A stretch of DNA of 64,000 nt from an uncultured Magnetospirillum sp. (GCF_903853455.1 NZ_CAINTR010000144.1:1-64000); one strand, 5' to 3'; counted from the first letter of the stretch, positions 24,293-33,700 are shown. Translations and numbers: made by a program. The notes: generated by a model not told the origin, from the letters alone.

Positions 24293-27200
24293 TCAAGCCG
24301 GATCAGAGGGGAGAGCCCTCTCCACCACCACGCCCCGCTGCTTGATCAGGGCGTAGAGCGCCGGGATGACGATCAGGGTCAGGACGGTGGACGACACCAT
24401 GCCGCCGACCATGGGCATGGCGATGCGGCGCATGACCTCGGATCCGGTGCCGGTACTCCACATGATGGGCAGCAGGCCGGCCATGATGGCCACCACCGTC
24501 ATCATCTTGGGCCGCACCCGCTCCACCGCGCCCTCCATGATCGCCTGATACAGGTCGGCGCGGGTGAAGGCCTGCCCGTCGGCGGCGCGCTTGGCCTTGA
24601 GCGCGGTCAGGGCGTGGTCGAGATAGATCAGCATCACCACCCCGGTCTCGGCGGCGACGCCGGCCAGGGCGATGTAGCCAACCGCCACCGCCACGCTCAT
24701 ATTGTAGCCGAGCAGCCATTGCAGCCACAGCCCGCCCACCAGGGCGAAGGGCAGCGACAGCATGACGACCAGGGTCTCGGTCACCCGCTTGAAGTTGAGG
24801 TAGAGCAGCAGGAAGATGATGGCGACGGTCAGCGGCACCACCAGCTTCAGCTTCTCGATGGCGCGTTCCATGTATTCGAACTGGCCCGACCAGGCGACGA
24901 AATAGCCGGGGGGCATCTTGACCTCGGACTCCACCGCCCGCCGCGCCTCGGCCACATAGCCGCCGATGTCGCGGTCGCGGATGTCCACGTAGATATAGGC
25001 CGACAGCAGGGCGTTCTCGGTGCGGATGCCGGCGGGGCCCTTGGACAGCCGCACCTTGGCCAGTTGCCCCAGCGGCACCAGGATCCCGTCCATGCCCGAG
25101 ACCAGCACCCGTTCCGCGATGGCCTGGGGGTCGCTGCGGAAGGCGCGGGGATAGCGGACGTTGACCGAGAAGCGCTCGCGCCCCTCCACCGTGGTGGTGA
25201 CGGTCTCGCCGCCCAGCGCCGTCAGGATCACCTCCTGGAGGTCGCCGATGGTGATGCCGTAACGGGCCAACTGGGCGCGGTCAGGCTCGATGTTGAGGTA
25301 GAAGCCGCCGCCGATACGTTCCGCGTAAGCAGACGTGGTGCCGGGCACGGTGCGCACCACCGCCTCGATCTGGCGAGCCAAACGCTCCATCTCGTCCAGG
25401 TCCTTGCCGAACACCTTGATGCCGATGGGGGTGCGGATGCCGGTGGACAGCATGTCGATACGGGCGCGCAGCGGCATGGTCCAGGCGTTGGACACGCCCG
25501 GCATCTGCAACGCCTTGTCCAGCTCGGCGATCAGCCCGTCGATGGTCAGGCCGGGGCGCCACTGCTCCTCCGGCTTGAGGTTGATCACCGTCTCGAACAT
25601 CTCGGTCGGCGCCGGATCGGTGGCGGTGCCGGCGCGGCCGGCCTTGCCCCACACCGACTCCACCTCGGGGAAGCTCTTGATGATCTTGTCCTGGGTCTGC
25701 AACAGCTCCGCCGCCTTGGTGATGGACAGGCCCGGCAGGGTGGTCGGCATATAGAGCAAGGTGCCCTCGTTCAGCGTCGGCATGAACTCGGCGCCCAGCT
25801 TTGAGAGCGGGTACCAAGACACGGCCAGGACGACGAGAGCCACGGCGATGGTGACGATCTTGGTCCGGAGCACGCCGGTGATCAGCGGCCGATACAGCCA
25901 GATCAGCACGCGGTTGATGGGGTTCTTGTGCTCGGGGACGATCTTGCCGCGCACGAACAGCATCATCAGCACCGGCACCAGCGTCACCGACAGGATCGCC
26001 GCCCCGGCCATGGAGAAGGTCTTGGTGAAGGCCAGCGGCTTGAACAGCCGGCCCTCCTGCGCCTCCAGGGTGAACACCGGCAGGAACGACACGGTGATGA
26101 TCAGCAGGCCGAAGAACAGGCTCGGCCCCACCTCGATGGCGGCGGCGATCAGCGCCTCGGCGCGCGAGTCGCCCGGCTTCATGCGCTCCAGATGCTTGTG
26201 GGCGTTCTCGATCATGACGATGGCGGCGTCCACCATGGCCCCCACCGCGATGGCGACGCCACCCAGGCTCATGATGTTGGACGTCATGCCCAGCGCTTCC
26301 ATGACGATGGCGGCGATCAAAACCCCCACCGGCAGCATGATGATGGCCACCAGGGCCGAACGCAGATGGAGCAGGAACACCACGCAGACGGCGGCGACGA
26401 TCAGGCTTTCCTCGATCAGGGTGTGCTTGAGGGTGGCGACGGCGCGCAGGATCAGGTCGGAGCGGTCGTAGACCGCCTTGATGGTCACGCCCTCGGGCAG
26501 GCCGGGGGTGATCTCGGCGATCTTGGCCTTGGTGCGCTCGATCACGTCGAGCGCGTTCTGGCCGAAACGCTGGAGGACGATGCCGCTGACCACCTCGCCC
26601 TCGCCGTCCAGCTCGGTCAGGCCGCGCCGCTCGTCGGGACCCAACTCGACCCGGGCGACGTCGCGCAGCAGGACCGGCGTGCCCTTCTCCGACTTCAGCA
26701 CCAGTTGCTCGATGTCGCCGACACCGCGCAGATAGCCGCGACCGCGCACCACGAACTCGGTCTCCGCCAGTTCCACCACCCGGCCGCCGACGTCGATGTT
26801 GCTCTTGCGGATGGTGTCGGTGACCTTGGCCAGCGGGATGTTGTAGGCCTGCAGCCGCTGGGGATCGACCACCACCTGATACTGCTGGACGAAGCCGCCG
26901 ACGGAGGCGACCTCGGCGACACCCTCGGCCTTGGCCAGTTGGTAGCGCAGATACCAGTCCTGCACCGTGCGCAGCTCGGCCAGCGACCGCTCCTTGGCCA
27001 GCACCACATACTGGTAGACCCAGCCCACCCCGGTGGCGTCGGGACCCAGCGACGGCGAGATGCCGGGCGGCAGCCGCTTGGCGGCGAAGGAGAGATATTC
27101 CAGCACCCGGCTGCGCGCCCAGTAGATGTCGGTGCCGTCCTCGAAGATGATGTAGACGAAGCTGACGCCGAAGAACGAGAAGCCGCGCACGGTCTTGGAG

Positions 27201-27433
27201 CGGGGCACGCTCAGCATGGCGGTGGCCAGCGGATAGGTGACCTGATCCTCCACCACCTGCGGCGCCTGACCGGAATATTCGGTGTAGAGGATGACCTGGA
27301 CGTCGGACAGGTCGGGCAGCGCGTCCAGCGGCAGCCGTTTCACCGCCACCACCCCGGCGCCTACGATGAAGGCGGTGGCCAGCAGGACCAGGAAGACGTT
27401 CTTGGCCGACCAGCGGATGACGGCGGCGATCAT
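24293..27433 (-). CDS. cusA: CusA-type heavy-metal RND efflux pump (Cu+/Ag+)
   Basis: A 1046-residue inner-membrane RND transporter, full length for the HME subfamily. After the first helix it shows LPLDALPDLSDVQVILYTEY. The fourth-helix signature VAIAVGAMVDAAIVMIENAHKHLE is the monovalent-cation (CusA/SilA) type rather than the CzcA type. Two large periplasmic loops and twelve helices are apparent. It expels periplasmic or cytosolic copper/silver through CusB and CusC using the proton gradient. It is last in the operon, and the sequence just before its ATG, including the ribosome-binding site GAGGGG, comes from the repeat element at 27441-27576. Confidence 0.94.
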   Translation of the reverse strand: MIAAVIRWSAKNVFLVLLATAFIVGAGVVAVKRLPLDALPDLSDVQVILYTEYSGQAPQVVEDQVTYPLATAMLSVPRSKTVRGFSFFGVSFVYIIFEDGTDIYWARSRVLEYLSFAAKRLPPGISPSLGPDATGVGWVYQYVVLAKERSLAELRTVQDWYLRYQLAKAEGVAEVASVGGFVQQYQVVVDPQRLQAYNIPLAKVTDTIRKSNIDVGGRVVELAETEFVVRGRGYLRGVGDIEQLVLKSEKGTPVLLRDVARVELGPDERRGLTELDGEGEVVSGIVLQRFGQNALDVIERTKAKIAEITPGLPEGVTIKAVYDRSDLILRAVATLKHTLIEESLIVAAVCVVFLLHLRSALVAIIMLPVGVLIAAIVMEALGMTSNIMSLGGVAIAVGAMVDAAIVMIENAHKHLERMKPGDSRAEALIAAAIEVGPSLFFGLLIITVSFLPVFTLEAQEGRLFKPLAFTKTFSMAGAAILSVTLVPVLMMLFVRGKIVPEHKNPINRVLIWLYRPLITGVLRTKIVTIAVALVVLAVSWYPLSKLGAEFMPTLNEGTLLYMPTTLPGLSITKAAELLQTQDKIIKSFPEVESVWGKAGRAGTATDPAPTEMFETVINLKPEEQWRPGLTIDGLIAELDKALQMPGVSNAWTMPLRARIDMLSTGIRTPIGIKVFGKDLDEMERLARQIEAVVRTVPGTTSAYAERIGGGFYLNIEPDRAQLARYGITIGDLQEVILTALGGETVTTTVEGRERFSVNVRYPRAFRSDPQAIAERVLVSGMDGILVPLGQLAKVRLSKGPAGIRTENALLSAYIYVDIRDRDIGGYVAEARRAVESEVKMPPGYFVAWSGQFEYMERAIEKLKLVVPLTVAIIFLLLYLNFKRVTETLVVMLSLPFALVGGLWLQWLLGYNMSVAVAVGYIALAGVAAETGVVMLIYLDHALTALKAKRAADGQAFTRADLYQAIMEGAVERVRPKMMTVVAIMAGLLPIMWSTGTGSEVMRRIAMPMVGGMVSSTVLTLIVIPALYALIKQRGVVVERALPSDPA

Positions 27434-27440
27434 GATTTTA

Positions 27441-27576
27441 GCCCCTCGCCCGCTTGCGGGAGAGGGAGGGGCCCGCCGCGAAGCGGTGGGAGGGTGAGGG
27501 GGCTTCTTTGTTCAGGCAGACGAGCCCTCACCCGGCTCGCCATGCTCGCCACCCTCTCCCGCAAGCGGGCGAGGGC
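27441..27576. repeat. Inverted-repeat element, copy B, inside the cus operon
   Basis: Same architecture as copy A: outer arms GCCCGCTTGCGGGAGAGGG (from 27448) and its inverse (to about 27576), with GGGAGGGTGAGGG and CCCTCACCCGGCTCGC inside. It fills most of the gap between cusB and cusA. On the minus strand its distal arm ends GCGAGGGG, 8 bases before the cusA ATG. Confidence 0.88.
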
Positions 27577-27602
27577 TCTGTCGAAGAGGTGTCGGTCACT
27601 CA

Positions 27603-29021
27603 TCACTTGCCCTGGAAGCTTTGAAGCGCGGCGCGCAGGTTGCTCTCGGCGTCGATCAGGAAGTTGGCCTTCACCACCACCTTCTCGCCCTCAGCCAGCC
27701 CGTCCTGGATCTCGACCAGCCCGCCCGCCCGTGCCCCCAGCTTGACTTCGCGCGGCTCGAAGCGGCCCTCGCCGCGTTCCACCAGCACCACTTGCCTTGT
27801 GCCGCTGTCCAGCACCGCCGAATCCGGCACCGCCACCACCGGCCGCCCGGCCAGCGGCGCCGCCAGCTCGACGGTGCCGTACAGCGCCGGCTTCAGATGG
27901 CCGTCATGGTTGGGCAGCTCGATGCGCACCTTGGCGGTGCGGGTCTCGGGCGTCACGGTGGGATAGAGGAAGGTGACCTTGCCGGTGAAGCTCATCCCCG
28001 GCAGGGCGCTGAAGCTGACCTTGGCGGTCTGGCCCAGGGTGACCATGGCCAGGTCCTGCTCGAACACCTCGGCCACCACCCAGACCGAGGACAGGTCGGC
28101 GATCTGGTACAGCATCTCGCCCGGCATGAAGCGCATGCCCTGGATCGCCCGCTTGTCCAGCACCACCCCCGAGGCGGGCGAGGCCAGCGACAGGGTGCGG
28201 CTGACGTCGCCGCCCCGGCGCAGCCGCTCGATCTGAGCGGCGGGAATGTCCCAGTTCTTCAGCCGGGCCAGGGCGCCGTCGGCGAGGCTGCGGGCGGAAT
28301 CGCGGGCCTCCGGGCTGGCGGTCTCCAGGGTGGCCGCCCCCTTGGCCGCCAGCAGGAACTCCTGCTGCGCCAGCACCAGATCGGGGCTGTAGACCTCCAT
28401 CAGCGACTGGCCGCGACTCACCGACTGACCGGTCTGGTTGATGTTGAGCCGCTCGATATAGCCCTCGAACTTGGCGGTCACGATATGCAGGTTGCGCTCG
28501 TCCACCTGGACGGTGCCGACGGCGCGGATGGAGCGGGTCAGCGTGGTCAGGCGCGCCGCCTCGGTGCGGACGCCCAGCTTCTGGACCTTGTCCTGGCTGA
28601 CGTTGAGGACCCCGCCGTCGTCGTCGCCCTCGTAGACCGGCACGTAATCCATCCCCATGCCGTCCTTCTTGGGAACCGGCGAGGTGTCGGCGAGGCCCAT
28701 GGGATTGCGGTAATAGAGGATCTTCCCCTTGGCCGCCGGCTTGGATGGAGCGGCCTCGGGCTCGGGATCGGCATAGACCGGGGTGTAGTCGCGGCCCTTG
28801 GCGTCCTTCTTCGGCACCGGCGAATAGTCGGCGCCGCCGTCGGGATGCTGGTAGAAGAGGATCTGGCGTTCCTTGGCGACCTGCGCCGCCACCTGGGCGG
28901 GGAGTTCGTGGCCGGCATGGGATTCGGCCACCGGCGGCGGCGCGTTCCTGCCCAGCCAATAACCGCCGCCCAGCGCCACCGCTGCCGCCGCGCCGCCCAG
29001 GATGAAAGCGCGCGCGCTCAC
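27603..29021 (-). CDS. cusB: CusB-type membrane-fusion protein
   Basis: A 472-residue periplasmic adaptor. Start GTG 29021 overlaps the cusC stop (GTGA). An N-terminal anchor (AAAAVALGGGYWLGR) precedes two tandem heavy-metal-binding-type repeats at residues 53-85 and 98-130 (ILFYQHPDGGADYSPVPKKD and ILYYRNPMGLADTSPVPKKD). The repeats lack the cysteines of the classical YHS-like form. The adaptor core follows: VGTVQVDERNLHIVTAKFEG, the hairpin, the lipoyl half SGVVLDKRAIQGMRFMPGE, and the beta-barrel. CusB links CusA to CusC and passes metal to the pump. Confidence 0.93.
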   Translation of the reverse strand: MSARAFILGGAAAAVALGGGYWLGRNAPPPVAESHAGHELPAQVAAQVAKERQILFYQHPDGGADYSPVPKKDAKGRDYTPVYADPEPEAAPSKPAAKGKILYYRNPMGLADTSPVPKKDGMGMDYVPVYEGDDDGGVLNVSQDKVQKLGVRTEAARLTTLTRSIRAVGTVQVDERNLHIVTAKFEGYIERLNINQTGQSVSRGQSLMEVYSPDLVLAQQEFLLAAKGAATLETASPEARDSARSLADGALARLKNWDIPAAQIERLRRGGDVSRTLSLASPASGVVLDKRAIQGMRFMPGEMLYQIADLSSVWVVAEVFEQDLAMVTLGQTAKVSFSALPGMSFTGKVTFLYPTVTPETRTAKVRIELPNHDGHLKPALYGTVELAAPLAGRPVVAVPDSAVLDSGTRQVVLVERGEGRFEPREVKLGARAGGLVEIQDGLAEGEKVVVKANFLIDAESNLRAALQSFQGK

Positions 29022-30319
29022 AGGTCGCCCCCCACCAGCTTTTCCAGCTCGGCCAGCCGAATCTGCTGGTCGAACAGCACCTTGATCAGCTCGATATTGG
29101 ACTTCCACAATTGCTGCTCGGTCTGCAACACGTCCAGCAGGTCGGCGCGGCCCAGCTCGTAGCCCTTGGCCGAGGCCTGGAAGCCGATCTCGGCCTGGGG
29201 CAGTTGGGTTTCACGCAGCAGGGTTTCCACCTCGCGCGCCGATTTCAGGCTGATCCAGGCGTCGGCGACCTCGTTGCCCAGCTCCAGCGCCCGCAGTTCG
29301 CGCCTGGTGCGGGCCGCCGCCGCCATGGCCTTGGCCTCGCCGATATCGGAGGTGCGCAGGTCCCATTGCAGCGGCACGTTCATGCTGAGCATGGCCTCGT
29401 AGCCCCGCCATTCGCCATCGCGCTTGACCGAGGTGACCCCGACCTCGAAATCGGGATACCAGCTTTTCTCGGCCAGATCGCGGGACTTGTCGGCGCCATC
29501 GATGGCCGCCAACTGCGCCGCGATCTCGGGATTGGCGCTTTGCGCCCGCTCGGTCAGCGCCGCCAGATCCAGCGCCGCCATGGCGGGAAGGACGCGCGGG
29601 GCCGGCGCCTCCACCAGGGGGGCGTCGAGGACGCGCGCCAGCAAACGGTTGATCTTGACCCGGGCCTTGCGGCGTTCGGCATCCATGCGGATGATCTCGG
29701 TCTCCAGCACCGATTTCTCCACCTCGGCGCGGGTGACGTCCTGCTGCTTGCCCAGGGCTTGGCCATAGCGGGCACGGGCCAGCCGGGCCAGGGTGTCGAG
29801 ACGCGAGCGCAGGTCGCGGGCGACGTCGGAGGCGAGATGGGCCGAATGGTATTCGGCATAGGCCACCTTGACCTTGGCGACCAGTTCGTTCTCCACCTGC
29901 CGCTTGAGGATGGCGGCCTTGCGGGCGCCGGCGGCCGCGATCTCGCGCTTGAGGTCGCGCTTGCCCCAGAACGGCAGCTCCTGCGACAGCTTCAGCTTCT
30001 TGGTGGTGTTGGAGGCGGGATTGGACGGGAAGCTGCCGCCGTTGCGGTTGGCGCTCCAATCCTCGATGGACAGCGACACCTTGGGATCGGCCAGCGACCC
30101 GGCGCCGTCCACCTTGGCCAGGGCGGCGTCGGCCTCCAGCGCCGAGATCTGCACCTCCGGGCTCATGGTCCGGGCGATGGCGATCAGTTCCTCGACAGTG
30201 GCCCCCACCGCCCCCGCCGCCTCGGGCTGGGCGCCATGATGATGCTCGTGCTGCGCCCAGGCGGGACCGGCCAGGAGCAGGCCGAGCGCCAGCGTCAGCG
30301 TCCTAATGACTGTGGACAT
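29018..30319 (-). CDS. cusC: CusC-type TolC-family outer-membrane factor
   Basis: A 433-residue TolC-family protein with a signal peptide (LTLALGLLLAGPAWAQ) followed by a histidine-rich start of the mature chain (HEHHHG), a plausible metal-binding patch. Two long helical repeat halves are visible, with KLKLSQELPFWGKRDLKREI in the first and AMLSMNVPLQWDLRTSD in the second. It forms the outer-membrane channel of the tripartite pump. It overlaps the upstream FixH/YtkA-like gene by 17 bases and cusB by 4. Confidence 0.92.
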   Translation of the reverse strand: MSTVIRTLTLALGLLLAGPAWAQHEHHHGAQPEAAGAVGATVEELIAIARTMSPEVQISALEADAALAKVDGAGSLADPKVSLSIEDWSANRNGGSFPSNPASNTTKKLKLSQELPFWGKRDLKREIAAAGARKAAILKRQVENELVAKVKVAYAEYHSAHLASDVARDLRSRLDTLARLARARYGQALGKQQDVTRAEVEKSVLETEIIRMDAERRKARVKINRLLARVLDAPLVEAPAPRVLPAMAALDLAALTERAQSANPEIAAQLAAIDGADKSRDLAEKSWYPDFEVGVTSVKRDGEWRGYEAMLSMNVPLQWDLRTSDIGEAKAMAAAARTRRELRALELGNEVADAWISLKSAREVETLLRETQLPQAEIGFQASAKGYELGRADLLDVLQTEQQLWKSNIELIKVLFDQQIRLAELEKLVGGDL

Positions 30320-30710
30320 GCTCGGCCTTGGCGGCGACCAGGGGAACCGAGCCGGTGACGGTGCCGGTCTCGCCCTGGACCTTGGCGGCCAGGACCAGCA
30401 CCCACGGCCCCGCCATGGAGACGTCGGCGACGAAGGGATAGACGCCCTTGCCGTCGGCCGGCTGGGCGGTAAGGGTGGTCGGCATGGGCGCCATGCTGCC
30501 CATGGGCATTTCCAGCCGGCTTTGAAAGATGACGGCGCCGGGCACCGGCTTGTTGGTGGGGATGTGGATCAGCCGCACCGCCAGCGGGGCGGTGGGCGAC
30601 ACCGCGACCTGGGCTTCCACCGCCTCGAACCGGTAATCCTTGGGATCGGCCAGGGCCGGACCGGCCGCCAGAATCGTCACCACGCCGAGCATCAGTATCT
30701 TGCGCCGCAT
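30303..30710 (-). CDS. FixH/YtkA-like exported protein
   Basis: A 135-residue secreted or periplasmic protein with a signal peptide (RKILMLGVVTILAAGPALA) and one immunoglobulin-like YtkA/FixH-type domain. The methionine- and proline-rich stretch LEMPMGSMAPMPTT and the histidine end EHVHSH suggest copper binding, and the domain occurs in many Cus-type operons. It is first in the cus operon, with AAGGACGG upstream of the ATG. Its role as copper chaperone is inferred from motif and position. Confidence 0.83.
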   Translation of the reverse strand: MRRKILMLGVVTILAAGPALADPKDYRFEAVEAQVAVSPTAPLAVRLIHIPTNKPVPGAVIFQSRLEMPMGSMAPMPTTLTAQPADGKGVYPFVADVSMAGPWVLVLAAKVQGETGTVTGSVPLVAAKAEHVHSH

Positions 30711-30814
30711 CGTCCGTCCTTCCGCTTGAATTCTTGCCTGATCCTGTATAGCTCCCGTCTCGGACAATTGCGTGTAAAGTTATGTAACCGGAGCCACTGG
30801 AGAGCCCCTGGGCC
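30711..30814. promoter_or_regulatory. Divergent control region between cus operon and sensor/regulator genes
   Basis: A 104-base gap between oppositely oriented units. It contains the AT-rich stretch TGTAAAGTTATGTAAC at about 30773-30787, which could be a response-regulator site as two loose direct half-sites, and TATACAGG on the minus strand as a possible -10 element. Functional assignment is inferred from position. Confidence 0.45.
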
Positions 30815-32191
30815 ATGCGCTCGATCCTTCCCGATTCCATCGCCGGCCGAACCATGGTCGTCCTGCTGGTCGGCCTGACCCTGTCGCACATGGTCAGCAC
30901 CTGGGTTCTGTCCGCCGACCGCCACGACGCGGTGGTCGAGGCCAGCGAAAGACTGTGCGCCGACCGGTTGGCGGTGATGGCGCGGCTGATCGACAAGAGC
31001 CCCGCCCCGCAGCGGCGACAGCTCGTCGACGACCTCGGCAGCGCCCTGCTGGCCATCTCACTCGGCGACCGCCCCCAGGTGGGCGACGGCCACCACGACA
31101 GCGAAGACCTGCCGCTGATGCAGGCCGCCCTGGCCCCCTATTTCGGCGCGGTGGAACACGCCCGGCTGCATGTGACCCATCGCGAGCTGAGCAGCGCCGA
31201 CAACCCCGCCGGCCTCTGGCGTCGCCTGCTGCACGGCTTCCCCCACGACCGGGTGATGGAGGTGTCGTTCCAGCTGACCGACGGCAGTTGGGCCAATTTC
31301 GCCATGGCCATGGCGCGCTCCGCCTCGCTGTGGTCGCCCCACGCGGTGCTGTCGACCCTGGTGATGATGGTGGCGGTGCTGGGGTTCGGCGCCTGGGCCA
31401 CCGGCTGGATCGGGCGGCCGCTGGCGGCCTTCGCCGGGGCGGCGGACCGGCTGGGCCGCGACGTCGCCGCCGCGCCGCTGCCCGAGGACGGCCCGCGCGA
31501 GGTGCGCCGCGCCGTCGCCGCCTTCAACGAGATGCAAGGCCGCATCCGCCGTTTCGTCGAGGACCGCACCCAAATGCTGGCGGCCATCTCCCACGACCTG
31601 CGCAGCCCCATCACCCGCCTTCGCCTGCGCACCGAGGTGCTGCCCGAGGGCGAAGGGCGCGAGCGCATGCTGGCCGACCTGGACGAGATGGCGGCCATGG
31701 TGGCCTCCACCCTTGACTTCGCCCGCCAGGACGCCGCCGACGAACCCGGCCAGGCCGTCGACCTCGCCGCCACCTTGCAATCGGTTTGCGACAATGTCGC
31801 CGATATGGGGCTGGCGGCGGAATTCGAATGGTCCGGCCGTCTGGTCTGCACCTGCCGGCCGCTGGCGATCAAGCGGGCGCTGGCCAACCTGATCGAGAAC
31901 GGCGGCCGCTACGGCGGCGCGGTCACGGTGCGCGCCGCCCATCGGGGCCATGCCGTCGAGGTGGTGGTGGAGGACCGGGGACCCGGCATCCCCGAGGCCG
32001 AAATGGAACGGGTGTTCGCCCCCTTCACCCGGCTGGAGGGCTCACGCAACCGCCGCACCGGCGGCATCGGCCTGGGACTGGCGGTGGCGCGAACCATCAT
32101 CCGCTCCCACGGCGGCGACATCCGCCTGGAGAACCGCCCCGAGGGCGGCCTGCGGGTCACCGTCACCCTGCCCCAGAGCGGGCTAGCATGA
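30815..32191 (+). CDS. EnvZ-type sensor histidine kinase
   Basis: A 458-residue membrane kinase. Helix one (TMVVLLVGLTLSHMVSTWVL) and helix two (HAVLSTLVMMVAVLGFGAW, ending near residue 197) enclose a periplasmic sensor region of about 140 residues with several histidines (GDGHHDSED, HARLHVTH), plausible for metal sensing. HAMP follows, then the phosphorylation site AISHDLRSPITRLRL with His260, the N box NLIENGGRYGG, and G boxes EDRGPGIPEAE and GGIGLGLAVA. Its stop overlaps the regulator start (ATGA). Divergent placement from cus suggests it is the CusS-like sensor. Confidence 0.92.
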   Translation: MRSILPDSIAGRTMVVLLVGLTLSHMVSTWVLSADRHDAVVEASERLCADRLAVMARLIDKSPAPQRRQLVDDLGSALLAISLGDRPQVGDGHHDSEDLPLMQAALAPYFGAVEHARLHVTHRELSSADNPAGLWRRLLHGFPHDRVMEVSFQLTDGSWANFAMAMARSASLWSPHAVLSTLVMMVAVLGFGAWATGWIGRPLAAFAGAADRLGRDVAAAPLPEDGPREVRRAVAAFNEMQGRIRRFVEDRTQMLAAISHDLRSPITRLRLRTEVLPEGEGRERMLADLDEMAAMVASTLDFARQDAADEPGQAVDLAATLQSVCDNVADMGLAAEFEWSGRLVCTCRPLAIKRALANLIENGGRYGGAVTVRAAHRGHAVEVVVEDRGPGIPEAEMERVFAPFTRLEGSRNRRTGGIGLGLAVARTIIRSHGGDIRLENRPEGGLRVTVTLPQSGLA

Positions 32192-32907
32192 CCGGTCAGT
32201 ATAATATCGTCATGATCGACGACGACCCGGAGATCTGCGCCCTGGTGGCCGATTTTCTGGGAGGGCAGGGCTTTCGCGTCGCCACCGCCGGCGACGGCGA
32301 CGGCCTGCGCCGGCTCCTCGCCGAGGACCCGGCCGATCTGGTCATCCTCGACCTGATGCTGCCGGGCGAGGACGGGCTGACCCTGCTGCGCCATCTGCGC
32401 GCCACCAGCCGGCTGCCGGTGATCATGCTGACCGCCATGGGCAGCGAGACCGACCGGGTGGTGGGGCTGGAGATGGGCGCCGACGACTACCTCGCCAAGC
32501 CGTTCGGCACCCGCGAACTGCTGGCCCGCATCCGCGCCGTGCTGCGCCGCGCCGCGCCGCCGACGGAAGCGACGGTCGAGCCGGTGGCCGAGAGTTTGGA
32601 CTTCGCCGGCTGGCGGCTGGACATCGCCCATCGCCGCCTGACGGCGCCGGACGGGGTGCTGGCGGAGATGACCAGCGGCGAATACGACCTGCTGCTGGCC
32701 TTTCTGCGCCATCCCCGTCAGGTGCTCAGCCGCGACCAGTTGCTGGACCTCGCCCGCGGCCGCATGGCCGGCCCGTTCGACCGCACCATCGACGTCCAGG
32801 TCGGCCGCCTGCGCCGCAAGCTGGAATCCGACCCCAAGGCCCCCGAGATCATCAAGACCGTCCGCGGCGGCGGCTATGTGCTGGCCACCGACGTGAGGAA
32901 GGGTTGA
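32188..32907 (+). CDS. OmpR-family response regulator
   Basis: A 239-residue two-domain regulator. The receiver has the acidic pair MIDDDPE, phosphoacceptor Asp55 (VILDLMLPGEDG), LTAMGSETD and the conserved lysine in DDYLAKPFG. The C-terminal winged helix shows FAGWRLDIAHRRL, the SGEYDLLLAFLRHP and VLSRDQLLDLARGR segments, and the terminal RLRRKLESD with VRGGGYVLA. Translation is coupled to the kinase. It probably controls the neighbouring cus operon and possibly its own. Confidence 0.93.
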   Translation: MTGQYNIVMIDDDPEICALVADFLGGQGFRVATAGDGDGLRRLLAEDPADLVILDLMLPGEDGLTLLRHLRATSRLPVIMLTAMGSETDRVVGLEMGADDYLAKPFGTRELLARIRAVLRRAAPPTEATVEPVAESLDFAGWRLDIAHRRLTAPDGVLAEMTSGEYDLLLAFLRHPRQVLSRDQLLDLARGRMAGPFDRTIDVQVGRLRRKLESDPKAPEIIKTVRGGGYVLATDVRKG

Positions 32908-32930
32908 GACGGGCCCCGGAATGCGCTGTA

Positions 32931-33197
32931 ATGGCGCCCATGAACACCGCCGCCACCGCCCGCGAGACCCAGAACGACGCGCCCGGACCGCAAGCCGGAC
33001 CCGAGCAGCCGGACCGGGCCGGCGGCGGCGGCCACGACCACGGCCCGCCGCCGGTGGTTCTGCTGGTGGTGGCGATCGTGCTGATCGTCGGCAGCTATCT
33101 GCTCAGCGTCAAGCTGCGCGACATGGGCCGGCTCGAGGATTGCCTGATGTCGGGCCGCACCAACTGCGCCCCCATCGAAGTGCCGGCCGACCGCTAG
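32931..33197 (+). CDS. Small single-helix membrane protein
   Basis: An 88-residue protein with a disordered, histidine-containing N-terminus (GGGGHDHGPPP), one membrane helix (VVLLVVAIVLIVGSYLLSV), and a short tail with two cysteines (EDCLMSGRTNCAPIE). The tail could bind metal or form a disulfide on the periplasmic side. It follows the response regulator by 23 bases and may belong to that unit. No family recognised. ATG 32940 is an alternative start. Confidence 0.68.
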   Translation: MAPMNTAATARETQNDAPGPQAGPEQPDRAGGGGHDHGPPPVVLLVVAIVLIVGSYLLSVKLRDMGRLEDCLMSGRTNCAPIEVPADR

Positions 33198-33198
33198 C

Positions 33199-33522
33199 TC
33201 AGTGAGCGGCGGCGTCTTTCTTTTCCTCATCGGGGAGCAGGCCGGACAAGCCCTTGAAATCCTTCTTGGTGGCGACCGAGCCGCGCTTCTCGCAGAGCTT
33301 CCGGTCGTCCCGCAACGTGCCTTCGATCACGCGGCAATCCTTGCCGGTCACCACATCGACCCCGTCTTCCACCAGTCCCTTGCCGTTGACGGCGCGCGGA
33401 ACCACTTCGGTGGTGAAGAAGGTTATGGGAATGCCGGCGATGACCACCGCCGCGCAACCGGACAGCGGCCCTACGACCAGCAGGGCGAAGAGGTAGCAAG
33501 CCCCCGCAGTTTTAAATGCCAT
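33199..33522 (-). CDS. Small lipoprotein of unknown function
   Basis: A 107-residue lipoprotein: signal FALLVVGPLSGC with Cys at residue 23, then a second hydrophobic stretch AAVVIAGIPITFFTTEVVP. The mature part contains two cysteines (GKDCRVIE and RKLCEKRG) and a lysine/aspartate-rich end. Its 3' end lies within a base of the convergent small membrane protein gene. No family recognised. Confidence 0.72.
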   Translation of the reverse strand: MAFKTAGACYLFALLVVGPLSGCAAVVIAGIPITFFTTEVVPRAVNGKGLVEDGVDVVTGKDCRVIEGTLRDDRKLCEKRGSVATKKDFKGLSGLLPDEEKKDAAAH

Positions 33523-33700
33523 CGTCAGCCGCCCTGTCCGGCCGGCCGCATGGAGGAGACGATCCGCCGGCCCATACGACAATACCCAACCGCGATCCCG
33601 GGACGCAGACCCGGAAACTACTCAGGGCCCCGGACCAAGGGAGGCATGCTTTCGCAGCCCTTGCGATGGAAGGAGACTTTTCTCGGCCGCCCCCGAATGC

